Shown here: positions 17,348 to 25,160 of the stretch, piece by piece | Layout: each line of letters opens with the position of its first letter | How positions within the stretch are numbered: position 1 is the first letter of the stretch | NCBI RefSeq assembly: GCF_000282515.1 | Contig: NZ_AKJD01000197.1 | Location: 1-33,008, forward strand | Direction of reading: 5' to 3' | Length of the DNA stretch: 33,008 bases | Origin: Pseudomonas sp. GM80 | GTDB taxonomy: Bacteria > Pseudomonadota > Gammaproteobacteria > Pseudomonadales > Pseudomonadaceae | Notes under the pieces: model-generated | What the model was told of the DNA's origin: nothing | Databases searched by the model: none | What the model saw: the letters and a program-made list of their open reading frames with translations, nothing else | Position numbers and translations under genes: made by a program

Positions 17348-18268
17348 ATGGATCCATTATCCAATGTTTTGTCATTAATAATGACCAGCGACCACTGCTC
17401 AATGTCACTAACATTGGGTGGATCTTGGGCATTTAGCTTTCCGGAGAGAGACGGCATTTACTTTTCAGCGATCCTTAAGGGTAGTTGCTGGTTGCACGTC
17501 AATGGTGAACAACAGCCACAACAACTACTTGAAGGCGATTGCTTTCTCATAAACCATGGAAAATCTTTCAAGCTCTACACTGATACGTCCAAAACAGTCA
17601 TGAATTCAGATGATCACATCCGAACTTTCAGCTCAGAGGAAATTAGATTAAATTACGGGGGTGATGACACTCAACTTATAGGTGTACGACTTGGATTCTC
17701 CGGTGCTCCTTCCCAACTCATACTCAGTACACTGCCCAGCCTGGTTCACATGCAAGGTAATGAAAATCAGACGTTGATCATGCGCTGGTCACTTGAGCGT
17801 TTTAGTTCAGAATTGCGAGAGAAACTTCCTGGACGCATACTTATAAGCGAGTATCTAGTACATATCATCTTAGCCGCAGTTTTTCGCGCGCACCTAGCGA
17901 CTCTCGACAGACTAGGTATTGGATGGTTGTACGGTTTGGCTAATCGCAGCATCTGCGTTTCTTTGAGGGCAATTCATGAAAATCCATCACGTCGCTGGAC
18001 CGTCCAAGAACTGGCACAGTTAGCAGCTATGTCACGCTCGGCGTTCGCACTGCGTTTTAAGCAAGTAATTGGGTTAGCTCCAATGGAATATCTGACGTAT
18101 TGGCGTATGTTGCTAGCCAGTGATCGCCTGAGAAAATCCGAAGACTCTATATCCACTATTGCCTATTCATTAGGCTATGAGTCGGAAAGCGCTTTCAGTA
18201 CCGCTTTCAAGCGAGTCATGTCGAAATCACCTCGACGGTATGCCCGTGAGCATACCGTTTTATCTTAG
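17348..18268 (+). CDS. AraC-family transcriptional regulator
   Basis: A 306-residue regulator with an N-terminal cupin-like ligand domain (residues about 5-185, with GSCWLHVNGEQQPQQLLEGDCFLINHG) and a C-terminal AraC double helix-turn-helix (about 205-300). HTH landmarks are WTVQELAQLAAMSRSAFALRFKQ, PMEYLTYWRM, and ISTIAYSLGYESESAFSTAFKR followed by SPRRYA. The N-terminal pattern fits the AraC_binding_2/cupin_6 type whose members often control neighbouring oxidoreductases. A strong ribosome site AAGGTGAT precedes ATG. It converges on the SDR gene, sharing 4 bp at the stops. Ligand unknown; regulation of the SDR gene is only a positional guess. Low GC compared with the fimbrial genes suggests separate acquisition. 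Confidence 0.9.
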   Translation: MDPLSNVLSLIMTSDHCSMSLTLGGSWAFSFPERDGIYFSAILKGSCWLHVNGEQQPQQLLEGDCFLINHGKSFKLYTDTSKTVMNSDDHIRTFSSEEIRLNYGGDDTQLIGVRLGFSGAPSQLILSTLPSLVHMQGNENQTLIMRWSLERFSSELREKLPGRILISEYLVHIILAAVFRAHLATLDRLGIGWLYGLANRSICVSLRAIHENPSRRWTVQELAQLAAMSRSAFALRFKQVIGLAPMEYLTYWRMLLASDRLRKSEDSISTIAYSLGYESESAFSTAFKRVMSKSPRRYAREHTVLS

Positions 18269-19014
18269 TGCAGACCACCACCAATAACCAGTGTTTCTCC
18301 GGTTATCCAACTTGCATCCTGTGAGGCGAGAAAGGCAACGGCGGGCGCAATATCCTCTGGTTTGCCGATGCGTCCCAACGGCGTAATGGCCTCAATTTTT
18401 TGACGGAATTCTTCTGCAAAAAAACCACTAGCATGTACACCTTCTGTTACGACCAAACCTGGATTAACCGAATTTACACGTATATTTCTTGGCCCTAACT
18501 CATTGGCAAGTGTACGGGTAATAGCGTCTACCGCTCCCTTGGAAGCGGTATAAACCGTAGAGTTCGCAGGAGTAAATGAGGTAACGCTAGAGCTGATATT
18601 AACGATGCTGCCTCCTATTGGGTTGAACACATCCAACGCTGCTTGGGTGCATTTGATAAGGCCCAAAACGTTGAGATTAAAATGTCGGTGAAACTCATCT
18701 TCGCTAATATTAGCCAAGGCGTTGGTCGAGTAAACACCCGCATTGTTAACCAGAATATCCAAATATTTATGTTGGTGCATGATATTCCTAAATAACGCAC
18801 CAATATCGACGTTGCTGGAGACATCACCTTGTATCGCATAAGCCCTGCCACCAGCTTTAAGAATCTGCGAAACGACTCGATCAGCATCCTCGCTACTGCT
18901 TGCATAATTGACTATTACAGTTGCACCCTCCTTTCCTAACTCCCTAGCAATTGCTGCACCAATGCCCTTAGAGGCCCCAGTGACCAAGGCGATCTTTTTA
19001 TGCAATTTTTTCAT
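18265..19014 (-). CDS. Short-chain dehydrogenase/reductase (FabG-like)
   Basis: A 249-residue classical SDR. The Rossmann motif TGASKGIG is at residues 13-20, the NNAG segment follows in ILVNNAGVY, the catalytic Ser is in NISSSVTS, and the Tyr and Lys are in YTASKGAV. The C terminus ends with the usual substrate-loop region and the GETLVIGGG strand. It should use NAD(P)H to reduce a carbonyl or oxidise an alcohol; substrate cannot be read from sequence. The ATG at 19014 has AGGA 7 nt upstream. Convergent with the AraC-family gene, with interlocked stop codons (TTAG). Codon use is AT-rich like its neighbour. Confidence 0.92.
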   Translation of the reverse strand: MKKLHKKIALVTGASKGIGAAIARELGKEGATVIVNYASSSEDADRVVSQILKAGGRAYAIQGDVSSNVDIGALFRNIMHQHKYLDILVNNAGVYSTNALANISEDEFHRHFNLNVLGLIKCTQAALDVFNPIGGSIVNISSSVTSFTPANSTVYTASKGAVDAITRTLANELGPRNIRVNSVNPGLVVTEGVHASGFFAEEFRQKIEAITPLGRIGKPEDIAPAVAFLASQDASWITGETLVIGGGLH

Positions 19015-19705
19015 TACTAATTCCTAATATTTCTTCCTAAGGTGGAAATACAAAATTACCAAGAACTAGTCAAACAGTTAATATTCTGGCCTCCAAAAAA
19101 CATTCGCAATCGTCCGAATGCACCCTTTCCCATACTCCAAACATTCATAAGATTATATAGCCAGAGGACCAACACCATGAAAACAGTGCTTGCCAGCCTC
19201 CGCAGCAAAACTATTTTTTGACTAGGCATTGTGATAAAGCGAAAGCTGACAGATTTGCTTTCCATTAAAGGATTATTTCAAAATTCTGGCGTTCGTAGCG
19301 GAACGCAAATACTCCGGCGTTGCTGTAATGCATACGCCAAAACTAGCGATATGATAGGTTAGAATGAAGATTTCGCACAACTACTGCTTTGAGCGGATAT
19401 GCTAGTAAGCCTCGACCAGTATACGGATCATCAGTTTTAGATCAATTTAAGGGCGCTCAGTTGGGCTGTAGATACCGGCGAGATGACGACGCCACTCGCT
19501 CAGATCGAAACTCTGATCAATGCTATGCAGAAGGTTATTGGCAGAGATTTTTCTGCAATTTTGAACAAATAAAACAGCCGAATCTAAACACTCAATAACT
19601 GTCCCATCATGTTGCATGCTTCCATGTTGGCAGATGGTTGATGTTGTCGCAGGTCAGATAGGTATTTTTCCCTTTTCAACAGAATTGGCCGATAAAATCC
19701 ATTTC
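19015..19705. other. Gene-poor AT-rich stretch at left edge of the integrated element
   Basis: Nearly 700 bp without a convincing gene. A leftward 69-codon frame (19056-19265) has a hydrophobic stretch but no ribosome site. A rightward frame from ATG 19399 (MLVSLDQYTDHQF, then TAG at 19438) continues to 19572 and could be a decayed small gene. A leftward open frame ends at 19584 and might be a gene 3' fragment. I searched by eye for a direct repeat with the sequence after the integrase and found no att pair. Confidence 0.4.
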
Positions 19706-20344
19706 TCAACAATGACTTCGGTCTAGCGAGCTCGACATGTTGTTGCCATCGTCCATTGTAAATCCAAAGTCGTCGCTGGACACTTGAGCCGCTTCGTTGA
19801 GCCGTTGACGTAGTGCAGCGGTTAACTGCCGCTCCACTTCCCACGGGTCCGACAAGGCGGCGAGTTGCGGCGCCAACTGCGGAGACAGACTCATCAGAGA
19901 ATGATTGAGTGATCGCGCTGTTTCAAAGGCGGCCTTCTGCACAAAGCTGATTTCCACCAGTTCTCCCTGTGCCTTGCGAAACTCCATTTCAGCCATTCGA
20001 GCCAGGTAATGCTCCCGATGTGCACGCGCTTTTTGAAAGTCTGGGGACTGCCCTTGCGCGGGATCAGCGGGCGGCGGCGCAGCCATGTTAGTCGGCTCGG
20101 ATTGGGCTGAGACTTGGCTGTACACATCACGCTGAAGCCGCTCCTGTTGGTGGCGAGCAGCGACGGCAGCCTTGCTCGGGTCAGCGGTATCGCGGATCAA
20201 TGCTTCGGTGGCCAGCACATCGACCTGCTTGCCATTGGGCGACAGCACCAACCGGCCATTCTCTTTCAGCCAGGTGATGTAGCTCGGTGATCGACCGATG
20301 TGCGCGGCGAAGGCGCTCTTTGACAGGTACGTAGGTGTGCTCAT
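19706..20344 (-). CDS. Phage small terminase-like protein
   Basis: A 212-residue protein with an N-terminal helix-turn-helix (about residues 5-50, LSKSAFAAHIGRSPSYITWLKENG) as in phage DNA-packaging small subunits of the Nu1/DUF1441 type, a Pro/Gln-rich linker, and a helical C-terminal part (RAHREHYLARMAEMEFRKAQGELV, then SLSPQLAPQLAALSDPWEVERQL). Such proteins recognise the packaging site and load the large terminase. The ATG at 20344 has an excellent AAAGGAGGG ribosome site; a long open extension upstream is not needed. No large terminase follows: within 20 codons the sequence leaves phage-like coding, so the gene sits at the element edge. The last residues (NNMSSSLDRSHC) may derive from a deletion junction. 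Assignment to terminase is by fold and context, not certain. Confidence 0.65.
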   Translation of the reverse strand: MSTPTYLSKSAFAAHIGRSPSYITWLKENGRLVLSPNGKQVDVLATEALIRDTADPSKAAVAARHQQERLQRDVYSQVSAQSEPTNMAAPPPADPAQGQSPDFQKARAHREHYLARMAEMEFRKAQGELVEISFVQKAAFETARSLNHSLMSLSPQLAPQLAALSDPWEVERQLTAALRQRLNEAAQVSSDDFGFTMDDGNNMSSSLDRSHC

Positions 20345-20564
20345 AAGCCCTCCTTTTAGCGGCTTTTCAATGAATCCTTTCAAGATTTCAGTGGATTGAA
20401 ATTTCAGTAAGCTGGCAGGCCTCCCGCTAACACGATCCCGCGGGTTTCCGACCCCGTGTCCTTTGAAAGTCCTCAGGGTCCCCGGCGATTTTTCGGTGGC
20501 CAGGGCTGCAGATCCACCTCGCTCGACTAGCATCAGTGGACGATCCGTCAGAGGGAGAGATGTC

Positions 20565-20766
20565 ATGGACATGATTGCCGTGCGTTCCAGTGCGATGAAC
20601 CGCCGTTGGCTACGACCCAGCAACGAGACGAATGAGGATCCGTTTTGAACAGGGCCACTCCTACGACTTCTGCAATGTCCCCTTGGACATTTACAACGGG
20701 TTGATAGCCGCTGCCTCCAAAGGCGCCTACTACAACCAACACATCCGTGATCGTTATCAGTGCTGA
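20565..20766 (+). pseudogene. KTSC-domain protein, frameshifted
   Basis: Two overlapping frames together encode a KTSC-domain protein of about 66 residues. The first frame starts ATG 20565 after GAGGGAGA and reads MDMIAVRSSAMN; the second continues from about 20602 as AVGYDPATRRMRIRF, then GHSYDFCNVPLDIYNGLI and ASKGAYYNQHIRDRYQC, stopping at 20766. Joining them needs removal of one C near 20600-20601 (AACCGCC). Known KTSC proteins have exactly the joined order (S-S..VGYDP...F..G..Y.Y..VP..VY..L..A.S.G.YFN..IR..Y). As it stands translation would end at a TGA in 20646-20648. It is a small lysine-tRNA-synthetase-like accessory domain often found in phages. A sequencing error is possible. Confidence 0.7.
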
Positions 20767-20768
20767 GG

Positions 20769-20791
20769 CCGTCTTTCATTTGGAAAGACGG
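20769..20791 (+). terminator. Hairpin after the KTSC gene
   Basis: A perfect 9-bp stem CCGTCTTTC/GAAAGACGG with a 5-nt loop begins 3 nt after the KTSC stop. No T-run follows on either strand, so it is a terminator-like or RNA-end hairpin at most. Confidence 0.45.
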
Positions 20792-20903
20792 ACATCCCTG
20801 CGAAGATTTCAGCTAGAGAGATTCTGCGAGTTCGATAACCCGTGTAGGGGGCGGCCCTCGGGGAGGACCCGTAAAAATCGGCGCCCTGCCTGGCCTGCCC
20901 GGC

Positions 20904-21236
20904 TCATGCCTTCGGCTCGGCCTCGCTCAGGTCCAGCCGCTTGGCAACCCAGCGTTCGTACAAGCCGATGGCGACATCGGCGCCGGCCATCGCGGTCAGG
21001 CAACCCAAGGCGCCCGCTGTCCAGATCGACAGGCCCGCACCGAACAGCAACATCATCGCTGACACGCCGCACACGATGCAGGCACCGGACCGAAGTGCGA
21101 GGCGGCGCAGTAACGCCCAGCCTCGCGCCCCGTCCTTGTCGGCGCGCCACATCTCGCCGGACACACCGCCCACCAATGACAGGGCAATCACCAACCAGAT
21201 CGGCATCTCTGCCAGTGCCTGTTGCTCGTTCGTCAC
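20904..21236 (-). CDS. Phage holin-like membrane protein
   Basis: A 110-residue protein with about three hydrophobic segments (residues 11-27, MPIWLVIALSLVGGVSG; 47-65; 66-86) and a charged C terminus, the pattern of small phage holins that open the inner membrane for lysis. The start is GTG at 21236 behind an AAGGGG-type site; an internal ATG at residue 11 is the alternative. It lies downstream of an intrinsic terminator that closes the replication operon, so it needs its own or an antiterminated transcript. No endolysin gene is next to it. Functional call rests on topology, size and phage context. Confidence 0.65.
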   Translation of the reverse strand: MTNEQQALAEMPIWLVIALSLVGGVSGEMWRADKDGARGWALLRRLALRSGACIVCGVSAMMLLFGAGLSIWTAGALGCLTAMAGADVAIGLYERWVAKRLDLSEAEPKA

Positions 21237-21250
21237 TGCCCTGCCCCTTA

Positions 21251-21280
21251 AACAAAAAGACCCGGCGCAATGGCCGGGTC
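21251..21280 (-). terminator. Intrinsic terminator, leftward
   Basis: On the minus strand an 8-bp perfect stem GACCCGGC/GCCGGGTC (21259-21280) is followed by TTTTTGTT (21251-21258). It ends leftward transcripts coming from the replication genes just before the holin. Confidence 0.8.
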
Positions 21281-21472
21281 AGGTGGTGGGTGGCCTGCCG
21301 CGCTTTGCGGTCGCACCCATCGAAGATGGCCCCTTTTTACAGGTCGATTCTGGTGGCAGCAAGACCGTTTTAATGCCATCCGGTGAATGTGTGGGTGACG
21401 CCCGGTGAACGGCTGGCGAATGTCGGTGAATATCTCAACCCGGCTGGCTTTTGCTTCTGTTGTTTCGGTGGC

Positions 21473-21749
21473 GTCCCATGCGTCCCACCTCTCAAAATTA
21501 AGGTGGGACGTCTGAAAGCCCCGCAGATTGGGGCTTTGCCCCACCGTCCTACTTTTATCTCTCTTTTCTCGTGTATAGAGAGAAATTTAAAAAGCACGCG
21601 TGCGCGTAAACGCGCGTACCTGTACCCGCTACGCACACACGGGTGGGAGGCATGAAAACGGTGGGACGGTGGGACAGCCCAACAACGACGCGGCCTGCGC
21701 CCGTCCCACTACCGCAAAAAGCGGTGGGACGGAGGCAGGCCGGTGGGAC
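21473..21749. repeat. GGTGGGACG repeat cluster, candidate replication origin
   Basis: Eight exact TGGGAC hexamers occur in 277 bp: plus strand at 21504, 21662, 21670, 21725 and 21744, minus strand at 21473, 21482 and 21703, with near copies around 21538-21548 and 21642-21650. The shared core is close to GGTGGGACG. Between the groups lie a hairpin (21515-21537), an AT-rich tract (21550-21594) and a GCGCGT-AA-ACGCGC palindrome (21602-21615). Direct repeats plus an AT-rich tract next to a primase-helicase operon is the usual look of an iteron origin. The whole 21281-21775 interval lacks a gene. Confidence 0.55.
21515..21537. terminator. Hairpin inside the repeat cluster
   Basis: A perfect 8-bp stem AAAGCCCC/GGGGCTTT with a 7-nt loop. 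It has short T-runs within its own arms and could act on either strand as a weak terminator or as part of the origin. Confidence 0.4.
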
Positions 21750-21775
21750 GGCGTGAGCCAGAGTAATGCCCACGA

Positions 21776-22135
21776 TCAAGCCGCTTCCCCCAGGAGGAAG
21801 TGCTCGACCACGATGTGAGCGTCATGCAGGCGCTGGTAGTAGAGGTTGCGTGTGCAGCCACTCTCGGCCAGACGCGCAGTCAAAGGCGCATCAGGCTGAA
21901 AGTAATGCACCCGGACTACCGTCATCAACTCGGGATCAAGGCGTTTCTTGACGATGCGCTCGATGTCCAGGGAGGCCTCCAGCGGCACCCTGCTCCCGCG
22001 CCTGCCGCGCACAAGCTGACCGCCGCTCTCCATCATCATGGCGACCATGTTGCCGCCTGAGTAACCGGCGGCGACCTCGTCGCTGTGCAGCTCCTGCGCC
22101 CATTGCTTGAGGGCCATATCGATTGCCTTAATCAT
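21776..22135 (-). CDS. Phage protein, possibly Q-like late antiterminator
   Basis: A 119-residue protein lying directly after the primase-helicase and overlapping it by 8 bp, with AGGAG 10 nt before the ATG at 22135. The sequence has an N-terminal helical part (IDMALKQWAQELHSDE), a Gly/Met-rich segment (SGGNMVAMMMESGGQL), and a C-terminal half with RIVKKRLDPELMTVVRVHYF and LAESGCTRNLYYQRLHDAHIVVEHFLLG that looks like a sigma-4-type helix-turn-helix, as seen in phage Q-like antitermination proteins. If so it would permit late transcription through the terminator at 21251-21280 into the holin. The name is tentative. Confidence 0.55.
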   Translation of the reverse strand: MIKAIDMALKQWAQELHSDEVAAGYSGGNMVAMMMESGGQLVRGRRGSRVPLEASLDIERIVKKRLDPELMTVVRVHYFQPDAPLTARLAESGCTRNLYYQRLHDAHIVVEHFLLGEAA

Positions 22136-24347
22136 CGAAGCACGGCTCCTCAAACGCGGGTTGCTCCAGCGCAGGCGCCCTGCCCCAACCCTCCGGTTTC
22201 TTATACGCCCATGGCCGCTGGCCGCTCTTGCTCAAGGCGCCCAAACGGAACCGTCGCCAACCTAGTCGATGCAGAATCGCCCCCACGCGCATCTGCTCGG
22301 GCTTGCCCCAATGACCGGGATCGAGCTTGAGCGCCTGACTCATCACTTCACTGCCGGTGGTGGTCTCACCGATCTGCGACTCTTCGAGCCAGGTCAGGAT
22401 GGGCGTTTCCCATTCGTCCACCACAAAGCGCTCGTCCTGTTCCTCGCTGAACATTGGCGCTTCCTCGCGCGTCACCCACCAGAGGTCCCCGGCCTCAAAG
22501 CAGAACATCGCTTCGGCCCAGAGTTGGTCGCGGATCTCGCGCAGCAGTGCCACGTCGACCTTGGTACAAGCCACCGGCCAATAACGACGGTTGCCGGTGG
22601 CGTCCTTGAGGTATTCGTCCTGGTTGGTGGTCCCGACGAACACACACTGGCGTGGCACGTCCAGCGTTCTGCGGCCATAGCTTTCGCGGTAGGTGTCGGT
22701 GGACGCGGAGAAGAACTGCTTGGCCTTCGTGCTCTCGGCCTTGTTGAAGCTGTCCAGCTCGCCGAGCTCGACAATCCACTTGCCGCGAATCGCCTGGAAG
22801 CCGTCCTTGTCACCGAGAGCAAACGGCGTGTCCATAAACCACTCACCGCCGAGCACGCTCATCGCGGTCGACTTACCGGCGCCCTGTACGCCTTCGAGGA
22901 TCATCACCGAGTCAGCTTTACAGCCGGGCTTCATCACCCGCGCCACGGCCGAGATCATCCAGCGCTTGCCGACCTTGGACGTGTAGTCCGTTGTCTTCAC
23001 CCCCATGACATCCGTCAACCACTGCTCCAGGCGCGGCACACGATCCCATTCGAGTTTCTTCAGGTACTCGCGCACCGGGTGAAACGCGTGGTCGTGAGCC
23101 ACGACACTGACCGCCTCGATCACGTGCGAGGACTTCACACGCAGGTTGTACTGCTGCGCGAGCCACTTCATCACGCGCACATCATCAATGTCGGCCCATT
23201 CGCCGGTACCACCGCCATAAGGGGCGGCGCGCAACTTGACGATCTTCGAGCTGAAGGCGCAGTAGCTGATCACCCCGGCCCAGCGCTCGTCGTTAGCCAG
23301 GATCAGTTCGACGTTCTGCATGTGCGCGATCAGCGCACCGCTTTCACTGCGGGCCAGCTGATCTTTCCAGCCACCCGCCGCCGGTGGACGCACCACGGCC
23401 AGTACTTGTCGGCGTACCGCGTCGAGGCCTTCGGCGACGTGCAGGTCATTGAAGTCGGTCCACTTGGCTTGACGCTCAATCGAGAAGATCGGCGCGACCA
23501 CTTGGGCGCCGACGATCAGGGCGGCATTGCTGGCCTTCTCTTCGCCCGGATTCCACGCATCGCCGTTAGGCTTGGTGGTCTTCCAGTCGTCATCGCGACA
23601 GATGATCAGTGGGCAGCCGGCAAAGCGCTCGCGCATGACCTTGCACACGGCCAGCAGGTTGCCCGCATCGAAGGCCACCGCTACGGCAAGCGACGTCGCC
23701 ATGTGCAGGCTGGCGCCGGTGGCGTAACCCTCACAAACCAGCACCGGTTCACCCGGTACCGGGTGCGGACCGAGTAGGTGGAATGTGCCCTCCTTCGCCA
23801 TGCCGTAAGGCCAGTAGGATTTGTCGCGGCCGGTGTCTTCCTGCTTGTTCGGGAAGATCACTTGCAGGCCCATGATCTGATCACGAGCATTCTTCATCGG
23901 CACCAGTACCGCACCAGTGCGCGGCGCGTAACGGACATTGATACCAACGATCTGCTTGCGGTCCAGGTAGTCGCTGCGGCCGGTGGTCGGCATGCGCTCG
24001 AACAAACCCTGCGCCCTTTTCGCGGCCCGCCGCGCAGCGTTACTCGCGATTTCGGCGGCGCGGCGCTTGGCTTCTTCCTGGCGAGCGCGCATCACTTCGC
24101 GCTCTTCCGGCGACATGCGCCCGGCCTTGACCTTGATCTTCTGCGTCTCACCCGAACGCCAGTCACCGAAGGCGCCGAAGATCAGCGTGTCGCCCTTCTC
24201 CGTGCGCTGCTCGTGGACCACGTACCAGCCGTTCTTTTCCTTGCCCTTGTCCTGCGATGTCTTGCAGCGGGTCAGCTTGCCGAACACCAGCGGATGCGCT
24301 GGCTCCAGACCGTAATCGGCGAATTGGCCCAATACCTCATCGAGCAT
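22128..24347 (-). CDS. Primase-helicase with Toprim and VapE-type helicase domains
   Basis: A 739-residue replication protein. The N-terminal half includes a primase-like region and a Toprim domain (about 200-330) with VLVCEGYATGAS and the acidic ICRDDDW; the C-terminal half is a VapE/P4-type SF3-like ATPase with Walker A GVQGAGKST (about residue 486), Walker B WIVELGELDS, and sensor motif FVGTTNQDEYLKDATGNRRYWPV. Such fused proteins start and unwind replication of phages and satellites at a dedicated origin. ATG 24347 follows GGGGGAT; the open frame extending to 24449 overlaps the zinc-finger gene in another frame and is not used. The gene sits in a tight operon between the DksA-like and Q-like genes, close to the repeat cluster at 21473-21749. 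Confidence 0.92.
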   Translation of the reverse strand: MLDEVLGQFADYGLEPAHPLVFGKLTRCKTSQDKGKEKNGWYVVHEQRTEKGDTLIFGAFGDWRSGETQKIKVKAGRMSPEEREVMRARQEEAKRRAAEIASNAARRAAKRAQGLFERMPTTGRSDYLDRKQIVGINVRYAPRTGAVLVPMKNARDQIMGLQVIFPNKQEDTGRDKSYWPYGMAKEGTFHLLGPHPVPGEPVLVCEGYATGASLHMATSLAVAVAFDAGNLLAVCKVMRERFAGCPLIICRDDDWKTTKPNGDAWNPGEEKASNAALIVGAQVVAPIFSIERQAKWTDFNDLHVAEGLDAVRRQVLAVVRPPAAGGWKDQLARSESGALIAHMQNVELILANDERWAGVISYCAFSSKIVKLRAAPYGGGTGEWADIDDVRVMKWLAQQYNLRVKSSHVIEAVSVVAHDHAFHPVREYLKKLEWDRVPRLEQWLTDVMGVKTTDYTSKVGKRWMISAVARVMKPGCKADSVMILEGVQGAGKSTAMSVLGGEWFMDTPFALGDKDGFQAIRGKWIVELGELDSFNKAESTKAKQFFSASTDTYRESYGRRTLDVPRQCVFVGTTNQDEYLKDATGNRRYWPVACTKVDVALLREIRDQLWAEAMFCFEAGDLWWVTREEAPMFSEEQDERFVVDEWETPILTWLEESQIGETTTGSEVMSQALKLDPGHWGKPEQMRVGAILHRLGWRRFRLGALSKSGQRPWAYKKPEGWGRAPALEQPAFEEPCFDD

Positions 24348-24561
24348 GCTGAATCCCCCGCTCAGAGAGAGACTGGCAGCTGATGCACTGCGAGCAACCC
24401 GGTTGTGCCAGTCGGCGCGCTTCCGGAATCGGATCGTCACAGGCTTCACAGAACAGCAAGGAATGCGCAGCGCTTTCGGCTTTGGCAGCGCTGCGCGCAG
24501 CCATGGCCTGATCGATGCGTTCCTGCACCAGATCGTTGGCGAAATCGGCGATATCAGCCAC
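24337..24561 (-). CDS. DksA/TraR-type zinc finger protein
   Basis: A 74-residue protein with a helical N terminus (ADIADFANDLVQERIDQAMAARS) and a four-cysteine zinc finger: LFCEACDDPIPEARR followed by CSQCISCQ. This is the TraR/C4 arrangement of short DksA relatives, which bind the RNA polymerase secondary channel without a guanosine tetraphosphate requirement. The start is GTG at 24561 behind GGGGGG; no ATG is available. It overlaps the CII-like gene (by 8 bp) and the primase gene (by 11 bp), indicating coupled translation. Likely adjusts host or phage promoters during lytic growth. Confidence 0.85.
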   Translation of the reverse strand: MADIADFANDLVQERIDQAMAARSAAKAESAAHSLLFCEACDDPIPEARRLAQPGCSQCISCQSLSERGIQHAR

Positions 24562-25072
24562 GGTCAGCCCCCCGCGTCGTCTGGTTGACGTAGGTGGCGC
24601 GGTTGAACAACCCGAGCAGCCCTTGAATGCCCCGGAACACCTGCAGGCGAATCGCCGCGAGTTCCTGATCGGTGACGACACCGTCGCCGATGCTCTTGGC
24701 CCACGTCTCGGCCAGATCAGCGACCTGGCGGAAGTATTCGGCGATACCCGTGGTGAGAGTTTCGGGCATATCGTTGGTGTAGGTGTCTGCCAGCTCCTGC
24801 CAGACCGTGTCACCGACCAGTGCATGCACCGCATCGAGAATGCGGCGATCCTTGGTCAGTTCGAGGATCTCGCCGAATTCCTGAATGTTGATGGAGTGGC
24901 TCGGGTGGGTTGGCGACAGCTTGTGCTGCAACGTGGTCGAGTTACGGCCAGTGGTGGCTGCGATGGCAGCAGCCCCGCCCGGATAATCGCGGGCAGCGTG
25001 GTACAGCGCTAAATCGAGCGGCAGGATTTCCTGCTGCGCCCGTTCCAGAGAACTGAGAGCAATTCGGCTCAT
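24554..25072 (-). CDS. Phage regulatory CII-like protein (CP76 family)
   Basis: A 172-residue protein of the usual size for Phage_CP76/CII-like regulators. The N-terminal part (residues 10-75) is a helix-turn-helix: LDLALYHAARDYPGGAAAIAATTGRNSTTLQHKLSP; then NIQEFGEILELTKDRRILDAVHALVGDTVW and a helical tail with EYFRQVADLAETWAK. It probably influences the lysogeny decision by activating repressor or integrase promoters. ATG 25072 has AGGA 9 nt upstream. First clear gene after the Cro-like gene on the leftward early transcript, separated from it by a 318-bp structured region. Confidence 0.85.
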   Translation of the reverse strand: MSRIALSSLERAQQEILPLDLALYHAARDYPGGAAAIAATTGRNSTTLQHKLSPTHPSHSINIQEFGEILELTKDRRILDAVHALVGDTVWQELADTYTNDMPETLTTGIAEYFRQVADLAETWAKSIGDGVVTDQELAAIRLQVFRGIQGLLGLFNRATYVNQTTRGADRG

Positions 25073-25160
25073 GGCATTAATCCTAAAAGTTGCCAGTGCC
25101 GCGCGACAGAAGTTGGTGATACATTTGCCGCGTGGCTTGGTATGGCCCAAACGCCGGGAA

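Noticed and set aside
17761..17772. GAAAATCAGACG inside the AraC-family gene, matching part of the RcsB-box-like motif
   Set aside because: Lies within coding sequence, matches only 12 bases and lacks the TAAGAAT half-site; probably chance.
19056..19265. 69-codon minus-strand frame with a hydrophobic stretch
   Set aside because: No Shine-Dalgarno sequence, AT-rich background and no known relative that I recognise.
20345..20779. N-terminal extension of the small terminase reading frame
   Set aside because: The internal ATG at 20344 has a near-perfect ribosome site, and the extension overlaps the KTSC gene on the other strand.
21473..21749. The GGTGGGACG repeats as a CRISPR array
   Set aside because: Repeats are short, on both strands and irregularly spaced; no spacer pattern or cas genes.
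22269..23777. Long plus-strand open frame of about 500 codons
   Set aside because: It is exactly antisense to the well-supported primase-helicase gene and its translation shows no family resemblance; it is a GC-rich shadow.
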